From contig CAZVON010000021.1 of NCBI GenBank assembly GCA_964628435.1, forward strand, positions 1-21,653: 21,653 nucleotides of DNA, in the 5' to 3' direction. The notes under the pieces are model-generated. The model ran no database searches, was not told the DNA's origin, and saw only the letters and a program-made list of their open reading frames with translations. Of the stretch, positions 6,815 through 12,689 are shown in pieces. The stretch is from CAZVON01 sp964628435 (GTDB lineage: Bacteria > Patescibacteriota > Microgenomatia > Levybacterales > UBA12049). Every line of letters starts with the position of its first letter. The first letter of the stretch is position 1. The position numbers and the translations under genes are program-made.

Positions 6815-6912
6815 AAAAAGCATCTTTGGAGTGATAAAAGTTGTACTGTTTGTTCGCGTGCGTGTTGCGAGTACAGAATGTTTTTATATTCATCACTTTT
6901 CAGATGCTTTTT
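6815..6912. repeat. 98-nt long-range hairpin in intergenic region
   Basis: AAAAAGCATCT (6815-6825) pairs with AGATGCTTTTT (6902-6912). After symmetric 4-nt internal loops, AGTGAT (6830-6835) pairs with ATCACT (6892-6897), and GTACT (6843-6847) with AGTAC (6870-6874). It lies 38 nt past the stop of the small membrane gene at 6950 on the minus strand, so it may end that transcript (a T5 run is part of the 3' arm), or it may be a small palindromic element. No target duplication is visible. The rest of the 6660-6949 gap holds only the GH26 promoter and a small CTGGG/CCCAG stem at 6919-6937. Confidence 0.6.
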
Positions 6913-6949
6913 GTATGACTGGGCGGGCATCACCCAGCCACACGGTGTC

Positions 6950-7366
6950 CTAGCGCGTTCCTGCAGGAGCGCGAGCGGATGGTGTGTTGGGAGCAGGCAG
7001 TGTCTTCTCGTCGTGGTAGATGAATGCAGAGGTGTCCAGTGCGAAGTGGACAAACAGCAGTCCTACCAGGAGTCGAACACCCATGCCATATCCCTCGCTT
7101 GAGAAGGGAGGCGGCAGGGAGAGCGCGCCGGTGATAAGAACCGCTCCCAGAAAGAGTCGAGTCCAGTAGTACCCACTGTAGTCGATCTCCGCCTGGAAGA
7201 TTCTCGACACCAGCGCATCCACGACCAGCGGCACGAGGAATGCGACAAGCGCAACCAGCAACCAGTCGCTGACGCCAGTTGACAGGTTCATGGTCATGAA
7301 CCAGCCAACAACAGCTACGGCAACGGCATTGATGCACAGCCTGGGCCAGTAATTTTCTTGAGTCAC
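6950..7366 (-). CDS. Small multi-pass membrane protein of unknown function, GC-rich
   Basis: About 138 residues with four predicted transmembrane helices: CINAVAVAVVGWFMTM; WLLVALVAFLVPLVVDALV; LFLGAVLITGALSL; GVRLLVGLLFVHFALDTSAF. The tail after them is short, hydrophilic and Pro/Ala-rich. I do not recognise a family. I prefer the GTG at 7366, preceded by GAGGAAGAG; a longer reading from TTG at 7420 would begin inside a perfect hairpin. The gene is visibly GC-rich, well above its AT-rich neighbours, which suggests recent acquisition from another lineage. A pair of competing hairpins (7391-7475) sits directly upstream and may regulate it. Confidence 0.65.
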   Translation of the reverse strand: MTQENYWPRLCINAVAVAVVGWFMTMNLSTGVSDWLLVALVAFLVPLVVDALVSRIFQAEIDYSGYYWTRLFLGAVLITGALSLPPPFSSEGYGMGVRLLVGLLFVHFALDTSAFIYHDEKTLPAPNTPSARAPAGTR

Positions 7367-7390
7367 CTCTTCCTCTTTTGTTTGGAATAT

Positions 7391-7475
7391 TCGCCCATCT
7401 TTGTTCTGCCCAACCAACAAAGATGGGCGAGAGGAAAAGATATAGCGTATCTTCTCTTTTCACCCATCTTTAAGG
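7391..7475 (-). promoter_or_regulatory. Mutually exclusive hairpins upstream of small membrane gene
   Basis: A perfect 15-bp inverted repeat joins 7391-7405 and 7416-7430 around a 10-nt loop. The 7416-7430 arm can instead pair, as part of a longer imperfect stem of about 24 positions, with 7452-7475 (AAAGATGGG of one arm against CCCATCTTT of the other, closing on AAGATA/TATCTT). Only one of the two can form at a time, an arrangement seen in attenuators and riboswitch-like leaders. In minus-strand order the longer stem would form first and the 15-bp stem, nearest the GTG start, second. No T-run follows, so control of translation or a palindromic element are alternatives. Confidence 0.5.
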
Positions 7476-7617
7476 CAGAATAGTTTTGTTAAAGAGCAAA
7501 AGAAGAAACAATAAGATTGTAGTAAAAGAATAAAAAACTGTAAGTGGTAGTAGATACTTCTGATCTGTAAAATAAATTACACAATGTTTGTGGTAAAGAA
7601 TACGTTTCCACGAAAAA

Positions 7618-7713
7618 AGGACCCTTTTGTACATGAATATTCCTATGTGCCTTGCAGGCAAGACCAAAGCAATTGGTCAATAGAATTATTAATGTGATAG
7701 TATTATGGGTCCT
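7618..7713. repeat. 96-nt inverted-repeat-bounded intergenic segment
   Basis: AGGACCC (7618-7624) and GGGTCCT (7707-7713) are reverse complements. They enclose a smaller perfect stem, GACCAA (7662-7667) with TTGGTC (7673-7678). The segment lies just past the 73-aa gene on the minus strand. The gap 7476-7738 has no gene I can support and is otherwise AT-rich. Confidence 0.45.
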
Positions 7714-7738
7714 TTATCCTTGTCCGTTTTTTGGGAAA

Positions 7739-7960
7739 CTATGCTTTTTTAGCAGAATTTGCTCGCTTATTCGCGGCTATCTCCTCAGAGATTATCCACC
7801 TTGCGTACAGTGGTGCAGCCGCAATTCCAACGACAATAACTACTCCAAATAAAACTTGTTGCCTGAACGGAAGATTCTCGTCCCATTCAGAATAGATGTA
7901 TAGAGCAATAATTGCCATCAGTGCTGCAAGAAAAAGGTGAAGCCTTGCCCCAAAAGACAC
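7739..7960 (-). CDS. Small two-helix membrane protein, 73 aa
   Basis: The product has two hydrophobic helices (about residues 8-24 and 37-52), a short acidic loop between them (EWDENLPF), and a basic Lys/Arg/Ala-rich tail that would face the cytoplasm. No family is recognised. The start is GTG at 7960, chosen because AAGGAG (7972-7967) sits six bases upstream, which is ideal spacing. It lies at the end of a long structured leader with its own promoter. The gene ends in TAG at 7739. Confidence 0.65.
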   Translation of the reverse strand: MSFGARLHLFLAALMAIIALYIYSEWDENLPFRQQVLFGVVIVVGIAAAPLYARWIISEEIAANKRANSAKKA

Positions 7961-8428
7961 AGTTTTCTCCTTGTAAGAGATTATGGAGGGAGAGACAGTT
8001 CCCTCAGAAGATGACGTGTCTGTTCGTCAGATGAGAGCTCTTTTAAGGCGGTAAATTAGCTCTTCTGAACGAACATGAAACGCATTGCTGCGTTCATGAG
8101 CATAGATCACCTCCCCTCGTACCCGACGAAACACTGCTTCCCCTCACAACCCGTCGGGGTGTCGCGAAAATGAGTTTTCTTGCTTCTGTCTCAACGTATT
8201 GGCATTATATGGTTGCCCAAGGCTTTATGACTTAATCAAGTGATCACGTCATACCATATATTTACCAAAACAAGCAAGATAGGGCGCAAGAAGAAACAGA
8301 AATGTATTCCCTCTTGTCCCCTATCTTACCGTAAGACAGAAAAAGCATATTATCTCCACATTGTAAACGTGCAAGAACTATTTTTGTGTAAAATGGTACT
8401 CGAAAGCTATTATCGAGTGTATTTTACT
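7961..8428 (-). promoter_or_regulatory. Long structured leader or noncoding RNA candidate
   Basis: Between the predicted transcription start (about 8428) and the GTG at 7960 the minus strand carries at least six stems. They are: 8388-8394/8421-8427 continued by 8398-8403/8413-8418; 8276-8284/8319-8327 continued by a 5-bp stem; 8206-8213/8253-8260 enclosing GCC-CAA-GGC and 8227-8231/8248-8252, drawn as a three-way junction; 8122-8128/8152-8158; 8089-8097/8075-8084 with a GCAA loop; and 7986-7991/8000-8005. A 15-codon upstream ORF lies within. I recognise no known riboswitch, tmRNA, 6S or RNase P RNA. It could be a regulatory leader for the 73-aa gene or a separate RNA. Confidence 0.5.
8056..8103 (-). 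CDS. 15-codon upstream ORF with exceptionally strong ribosome site
   Basis: The peptide would be MLMNAAMRFMFVQKS, with four methionines in fifteen residues. GGGGAGGTGATC (8116-8105) ends one base before the ATG, with GGAGG at 6-nt spacing. Its GGAGGTGATC is complementary to ten bases of the usual 16S rRNA 3' tail, the best ribosome site in the window. A 9-10 bp stem with a GCAA tetraloop lies inside the coding part. The size and place fit a leader peptide controlling the downstream gene; a real small protein is possible. Confidence 0.45.
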   Translation of the reverse strand: MLMNAAMRFMFVQKS

Positions 8429-8434
8429 GAGCAG

Positions 8435-8463
8435 ATTATAGTAGGTATGTTTAAAAAAATCAA
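8435..8463 (-). promoter_or_regulatory. Promoter of the structured leader
   Basis: On the minus strand TTGATT (8463-8458) is followed after 17 bp by TATAAT (8440-8435). It overlaps the end of the obg gene and would start transcription at about 8428, toward the 73-aa membrane gene. Confidence 0.6.
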
Positions 8464-9422
8464 TTGGCAGAGGTTTTGATCTTTTCTTCAAGTGCAGAAA
8501 GACTCATGTCGTCTACAATAGAAACTGGAATAATTTCTTTCTTAAATCTTTTTAACTTCTGAATATGTTTTTTCATAACGTTTTTTGCAACAAGATCTTT
8601 TTTTGTAAGTAAGATGATTTCTTTTTTATTTAATAGTTCTTTATTATAATTTTCAAACTCATGACGAACAGTCTGATAATCTTTCAGAACATCCTGACTT
8701 GTAGCGTCAATACAATGTAACAAAAGTTTTGTCTTTTGAATATGTTTCAAAAACGCAATACCCAGTCCTTTCCCTCGGGAAGCGCCTTCTATAAGTCCTG
8801 GAATATCTGCTAAGATAATCCCTTCAAATACGCCAAGGTTTGGTTCAAGAGTGGTAAAGGGATAATTTCCTATCTTAGGATGGGCATTGGTAAGGCTTGC
8901 CAGCAAACTGCTTTTACCAGCATTTGGTAGTCCTATCAAACCAACATCTGCTATAAGCAGTAACTCAAGTCGCAGTTTCTTTTCTTCCCCTTGCTCTCCT
9001 TTTTCTGCAAAAGTTGGTGTTTGGTTTGTGGCAGTTTTAAATTCATTGTTTCCTCGTCCTCCTTTTCCCCCACGCGCAATCAAAATTTGATTATGAGGTT
9101 TTTCTATTTCGTATATGCGATTCGTAGATAGATCTGTAACGCGGGTACCTACTGGAACTTGAATAATTGCGTCTTGTCCTTTCCTTCCAAATAAGTTCCT
9201 TTTTCTACCCGAGATGCCATTTTCTGCGTGAATTTCTTTTTTATATCGAAATTGAGACAATGCAGAGATATCATGTATACCTTCTATATATACGTTTGCG
9301 CCATTTCCTCCGTTTCCCCCATCTGGCCCACCTTTTATTGTTTGCGCATTGCGAAGAAATGATACCGCACCGTTTCCCCCATCACCTGCTTTCACCGTTA
9401 TGGTTACGTCGTCAACTAACAT
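8460..9422 (-). CDS. obg: Obg family GTPase
   Basis: The 320-residue protein has the glycine-rich Obg fold at the N terminus (residues 1-155; KAGDGGNGAVSFLRN, GGPDGGNGGNGA). The G domain follows, with GLPNAGKS at 164-171, YPFTTLEPN at 187-195, DIPG at 206-209 and TKKD at 273-276. It binds the 50S subunit late in assembly and couples ribosome maturation to guanine nucleotide state in the cytoplasm. The C-terminal OCT domain of longer homologues is absent, which is common in short Obg proteins. The ATG is fixed by an extended -10 six bases upstream. It is divergent from the methyltransferase gene, both starting from a 37-bp gap, which keeps two ribosome-related genes together. Confidence 0.95.
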   Translation of the reverse strand: MLVDDVTITVKAGDGGNGAVSFLRNAQTIKGGPDGGNGGNGANVYIEGIHDISALSQFRYKKEIHAENGISGRKRNLFGRKGQDAIIQVPVGTRVTDLSTNRIYEIEKPHNQILIARGGKGGRGNNEFKTATNQTPTFAEKGEQGEEKKLRLELLLIADVGLIGLPNAGKSSLLASLTNAHPKIGNYPFTTLEPNLGVFEGIILADIPGLIEGASRGKGLGIAFLKHIQKTKLLLHCIDATSQDVLKDYQTVRHEFENYNKELLNKKEIILLTKKDLVAKNVMKKHIQKLKRFKKEIIPVSIVDDMSLSALEEKIKTSAN

Positions 9423-9428
9423 ACCAAT

Positions 9429-9434
9429 ATTGTA
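9429..9434 (-). promoter_or_regulatory. Extended -10 box of obg
   Basis: The minus strand reads TGG-TACAAT, ending six bases before the obg ATG, so a leaderless mRNA is predicted. It lies only 11 bp from the oppositely directed -10 at 9446-9451, so the two promoters share the same short stretch. Confidence 0.6.
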
Positions 9435-9445
9435 CCATGGTAAGG

Positions 9446-9451
9446 TATACT
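9446..9451 (+). promoter_or_regulatory. -10 box of methyltransferase gene
   Basis: TATACT ends eight bases before the ATG at 9460. At 17-bp spacing the -35 position falls on the start of the obg -10, so simultaneous use of both promoters is unlikely. Confidence 0.5.
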
Positions 9452-9459
9452 AGATTAGT

Positions 9460-10308
9460 ATGACAATACTTACTACTGCTGGTTGGCCTGACTATGAATT
9501 GATTGATTCTGGTCATGGTTATAGGCTTGAGAGATTTGGAAAGTATATTCTCAAACGACCTGACCCGCAAATTTTATGGAAACCAAAACTATCTGAGAAT
9601 GAGTGGAATAAGGCAGATGCTGTTTTTAACGATAGGTGGATCTATCAAACTTCTCTTCCACAAAAGTGGGTCATGACGTATAAAAATATTTTTTTTTGGG
9701 TAAAACCAACGCGATTTAAACACACGGGAGTATTTCCAGAACAATCCCCTCATTGGGATTTTATTCAAAACAAAATCAATTCCGCCAAGCATTCAGTCAA
9801 TATCCTCAATTTATTTGCTTACACGGGAGTTGCATCTCTGATCGCACTTTCTGCTGGAGCTAAAGTTACTCACGTGGATGCATCAAAACCTTCAACTTCT
9901 TGGGCAAAAGAAAACCAACAAATTTCTGGTCTTTCTGAAAAAGCAATTCGTTACATGCTTGACGATGTAATTGACTTTTGCAAACGCGAGATACGAAGAG
10001 GAGTAACATATGAGGGAATTATTATGGATCCTCCAGTGTATGGCCATGGACCAACGGGCAAGAAATGGGATTTTCAGAAAGATTTCCCATTATTATTATC
10101 TCTTTGTTCCCAACTTCTTTCTGACCGCCCGCTTTTTGTAATTGTCAATGCCTATGCTGTTTCTGCATCAGCAATCATGTTAGAAAATGTATTTGAGGAC
10201 TTTTTTGCCAACAAAGGAACAATTGAATCTGGAGAGCTTACTATTAAAGAAAAAAGCGCAGGTAGACTACTCTCCACTGGTATTTTTGCAAGGGTATTCT
10301 TTTTCTGA
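9460..10308 (+). CDS. Class I SAM-dependent methyltransferase, RlmI/RlmK-like
   Basis: The 282-residue protein has an N-terminal beta-rich part (1-90) and a Rossmann methyltransferase domain. Motif I is NLFAYTG at 117-123, the acidic residue for SAM ribose is D140 in HVDASK, and DPPVYG is at 190-195. The DPPxxG form and the DASKxxxxWAKEN block match the Methyltrans_SAM family that includes 23S rRNA cytosine-C5 methyltransferases such as RlmI. There is no visible PUA domain. rRNA is therefore the likely substrate, helped by the position beside obg, but the exact base cannot be told. The ATG follows a TATACT box by eight bases. DNA polymerase IV follows 70 nt downstream on the same strand with its own promoter. 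Confidence 0.8.
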   Translation: MTILTTAGWPDYELIDSGHGYRLERFGKYILKRPDPQILWKPKLSENEWNKADAVFNDRWIYQTSLPQKWVMTYKNIFFWVKPTRFKHTGVFPEQSPHWDFIQNKINSAKHSVNILNLFAYTGVASLIALSAGAKVTHVDASKPSTSWAKENQQISGLSEKAIRYMLDDVIDFCKREIRRGVTYEGIIMDPPVYGHGPTGKKWDFQKDFPLLLSLCSQLLSDRPLFVIVNAYAVSASAIMLENVFEDFFANKGTIESGELTIKEKSAGRLLSTGIFARVFFF

Positions 10309-10343
10309 TATAAACTGTTCTTTTTTGTTCCACTTTTGTTCTA

Positions 10344-10372
10344 TTTACTTTCTTGTATTTTTCTCGTATTGT
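10344..10372 (+). promoter_or_regulatory. Promoter of dinB
   Basis: TTTACT (10344-10349) and TATTGT (10367-10372) are separated by 17 bp, and the -10 ends six bases before the ATG at 10379. No LexA-type operator is evident. Confidence 0.45.
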
Positions 10373-10378
10373 CATAGT

Positions 10379-11635
10379 ATGAACAAGCGTGTAATTCTTC
10401 ATATAGACTTTGATTCGTTTTTCGCAAGCGTTGAACAACAATATAATCCATCTCTTCGTAACAAGCCAATTGGAGTAACTGCGACAAATGGCAGAACCTG
10501 CATTATTGCGGCAAGTAGAGAAGCCAAAAAATACGGAATCAAAACAGGAAGTCGCAGCTTTGAAGCTTTTCAAGTCTGTCCAACCTTAACCTTGGTACCG
10601 GCTGATTTTGTAAAGTATTTTGAGGTATCTAAAAAGTTTTTGAGTATTTGTAAAGACTACAGTTTCTTAGTCGAGCTTTTTTCTATAGATGAAGTCTTTA
10701 TGGATGTAAGTAGTACCAATCACTTATTTGGAGGAACATATTCTTTAATAAAACGAATAAAATCCCGTTTAAAAACAGAAGTTGGAGAGTATGTTACTGC
10801 TTCTGTTGGGATTTCTCACAACAAATTGTTGGCAAAACTTGCTTCAGGTTTAAAAAAACCCAATGGCGTGGTTGAAATAAATGAATATAATAGAGATGAT
10901 ATGTATAAAAAGGCGCAATTAACCGACATTTGTGGTATTGGGGAACGGATACAAAAACGACTTCAGAGAATTGGAATCTATACCCTTTTGGGCTTGAAAA
11001 ATATCCCAATTCATTACCTTCTTGCTGAATTTTGGTTGGTAGAGGGAACATTCCTTAAAAACGTGGGACTTGGAATCGACAGAACAGAGCTTATACCATA
11101 TACTACTTCTCCTTTGGTTAAATCTGTAGGAAGAAATTACTGTCTTCCCAAAAATGAATATAATATCCGAGTGATCTTACAAACAGTTTTTGAACTGTGC
11201 GAAGAAGTAGGACTAAAGCTTCGGCGCCTTGGGAAAAAAGCAAAAACAATAGGGCTTGCTTTGGGAGGATCCCTTAACTTTCATGATAGGAAAACAACTG
11301 CGTACATAAACTGCGGAGATGATATTTTTTTAGTATGTCGTTTCATGGTAAATGGATGGTTGGAATCTACAGAAAAATACCACGTACAAAAAATGGTGCG
11401 GCAAGTGTCGGTGTGGGCAGAAAATCTTGTGGATGTTGCTTCTCTTCCGCTTTCTTTATTTGAGTATCAGACGAAAAAAAATATGTTAACGCAAACAATA
11501 GATGCAATCAACCAAAAGTTCGGAGATCATACCATTCGCAATGCGTTTCTTCTGTACGCAGATAAACTTACGACTGTTCCCAATGGCTACATGGCCGACA
11601 AGTACGAACGAACCAAATTGGCACAGGAATTGTAA
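10379..11635 (+). CDS. dinB: DNA polymerase IV, Y-family
   Basis: The 418-residue protein is a complete Y-family polymerase. It has DFDSFFASVE at 10-19 with catalytic D10, the steric-gate Phe at 15, the second metal site SIDE with D104 and E105, the ASVGIS/NKLLAKLAS block of the palm, and a helix-hairpin-helix thumb (GIGERIQKRLQRIGI). The little-finger domain and a clamp-binding-like LPLSLF motif close to the C terminus follow. It performs error-prone lesion bypass. I chose ATG 10379 because it places the family's N-terminal strand correctly and follows a promoter; an open frame further upstream overlaps the methyltransferase gene and is not coding. No SOS box is visible. Confidence 0.93.
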   Translation: MNKRVILHIDFDSFFASVEQQYNPSLRNKPIGVTATNGRTCIIAASREAKKYGIKTGSRSFEAFQVCPTLTLVPADFVKYFEVSKKFLSICKDYSFLVELFSIDEVFMDVSSTNHLFGGTYSLIKRIKSRLKTEVGEYVTASVGISHNKLLAKLASGLKKPNGVVEINEYNRDDMYKKAQLTDICGIGERIQKRLQRIGIYTLLGLKNIPIHYLLAEFWLVEGTFLKNVGLGIDRTELIPYTTSPLVKSVGRNYCLPKNEYNIRVILQTVFELCEEVGLKLRRLGKKAKTIGLALGGSLNFHDRKTTAYINCGDDIFLVCRFMVNGWLESTEKYHVQKMVRQVSVWAENLVDVASLPLSLFEYQTKKNMLTQTIDAINQKFGDHTIRNAFLLYADKLTTVPNGYMADKYERTKLAQEL

Positions 11636-11651
11636 TATAACAAAAAGGAAA

Positions 11652-12464
11652 TTACTTTTGGTTCGAAACGAAGAATACTTCATTGAGTATTTTCGCAACA
11701 GCGCTATCAGAAAGATTTAGTAATTCTAAGCATGAACGATTGTTAAGAATGTCACTGGTAAAAACAATATGGTTTTCCAAAAGCTTTTGTTTTTGAATAT
11801 TTGAAACTGTTGTTAATGCGGTAATAGGAAAAAGATTTGATTCTTCGATTAAGTCTCGTAAACTTTCTTCTTCTGGATAATTCCAACTGAGTACTTTCAT
11901 TCCCATGCATATCGCGTAAGAAATTGCGTCGATAGTGATTTTTGTATTGGTAACAAGCCATGCTTGGTTTAAATTATTTTTGTCTAAAAGATCATCAAAA
12001 CGTGCTTTTGTATATAGAGCTACATGAATATTAGTTTTTGTTCCTGGCATATTGTGATATTTTGCTTCTATCATTATTTTTAAGCTTGCCTTTTGAGCAA
12101 TTACGTCTACTTCGTGACTAATACATCTTCCAGGCATAATGTTTCTTACCGAAACTTTATACCCTTTAGCTTGTAACATACGAGCAATAAAATCCTCGAA
12201 TGGGTAACCAGTTGGGCCCAAATTCATAACTGCTTCTTTTAAGCTATACCTAGTTTTTGTATAAGGAAATTGCGAAGTACTTAAAAATTCTATAATGTGA
12301 TGATAAATTTCTGAAGTGGGTATATTTTCGTACAGTTTTTCTTTTACATGACGAATAACTTGTTGTTCAATTTGCTGCGGAATGCCAGCTCGCCTGATAG
12401 AATTTATTACTTTAGACTCATCGAATGCTTCAAGATCTCCATTGGCTTTTGTAACATAAACCAT
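11652..12464 (-). CDS. ATP-cone domain fused to PD-(D/E)xK restriction-endonuclease-like domain
   Basis: Residues 1-85 are an ATP-cone: YVTKANGDLEAFDESKVINSIRRAG, then LYENIPTSEIYHHIIEFL and RYSLKEAV. Elsewhere this domain binds ATP/dATP as a regulatory switch, as in ribonucleotide reductase and NrdR. Residues about 88-195 are an Mrr-like nuclease fold with the triad HEVD120...E133-A-K135 (PD-(D/E)xK), so it can probably cut DNA. The last 55 residues (ILNNRSCLELLNLSDSAVAKILNEV) look like a small helix-hairpin-helix-type domain. The combination suggests a nuclease gated by nucleotide level. Function has not been settled for this architecture to my knowledge; defence or repair are both possible. 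A TACTAT box lies six bases before the ATG. It is divergent from the MFS exporter. Confidence 0.8.
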   Translation of the reverse strand: MVYVTKANGDLEAFDESKVINSIRRAGIPQQIEQQVIRHVKEKLYENIPTSEIYHHIIEFLSTSQFPYTKTRYSLKEAVMNLGPTGYPFEDFIARMLQAKGYKVSVRNIMPGRCISHEVDVIAQKASLKIMIEAKYHNMPGTKTNIHVALYTKARFDDLLDKNNLNQAWLVTNTKITIDAISYAICMGMKVLSWNYPEEESLRDLIEESNLFPITALTTVSNIQKQKLLENHIVFTSDILNNRSCLELLNLSDSAVAKILNEVFFVSNQK

Positions 12465-12470
12465 ACATTA

Positions 12471-12476
12471 ATAGTA
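12471..12476 (-). promoter_or_regulatory. -10 box of ATP-cone nuclease gene
   Basis: TACTAT on the minus strand ends six bases before the ATG at 12464. It matches TATAAT at four of six positions, so it is a weaker member of the same pattern seen at other starts. Confidence 0.35.
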
Positions 12477-12689
12477 ATTGGATATTGGACTGTTTGCAAG
12501 TAAACCTGCACCTGTTTTTTAGTTGAGGTTGAACATCGATGCATCTGATTGAGTCGGTCGACCTTCTGATAAAGAGGGTATTCTTGTATGGGTATATATG
12601 ATAGACTAAGTGATAGAACCTGAATCTTCTTTTTCCACTCCATTGGTTCTTAGGGCAACATTATTAAGGTTCTGTATCCTATTCTTGTT

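Noticed and set aside
7367..7420. Longer start (TTG 7420) for the GC-rich membrane protein
   Set aside because: It falls in the perfect hairpin and gives a hydrophilic stretch unlike the rest; GTG 7366 has GAGGAAGAG before it.
6797..7463. Several long open frames on both strands over the GC-rich gene
   Set aside because: They are shadows of high GC content; only one frame gives clean transmembrane helices.
4476..8327. Integron attC sites
   Set aside because: Palindromes are of suitable size, but the RYYYAAC/GTTRRRY ends are missing and no integrase is present.
8262..8348. 28-codon frame in the structured leader with GGAG five bases upstream
   Set aside because: It spans the strong 8276-8327 stem and has no recognisable features; chance occurrence is likely.
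10187..10378. Upstream extension of DNA polymerase IV
   Set aside because: It overlaps the methyltransferase gene; the polymerase's first strand begins properly at 10379 after a promoter.
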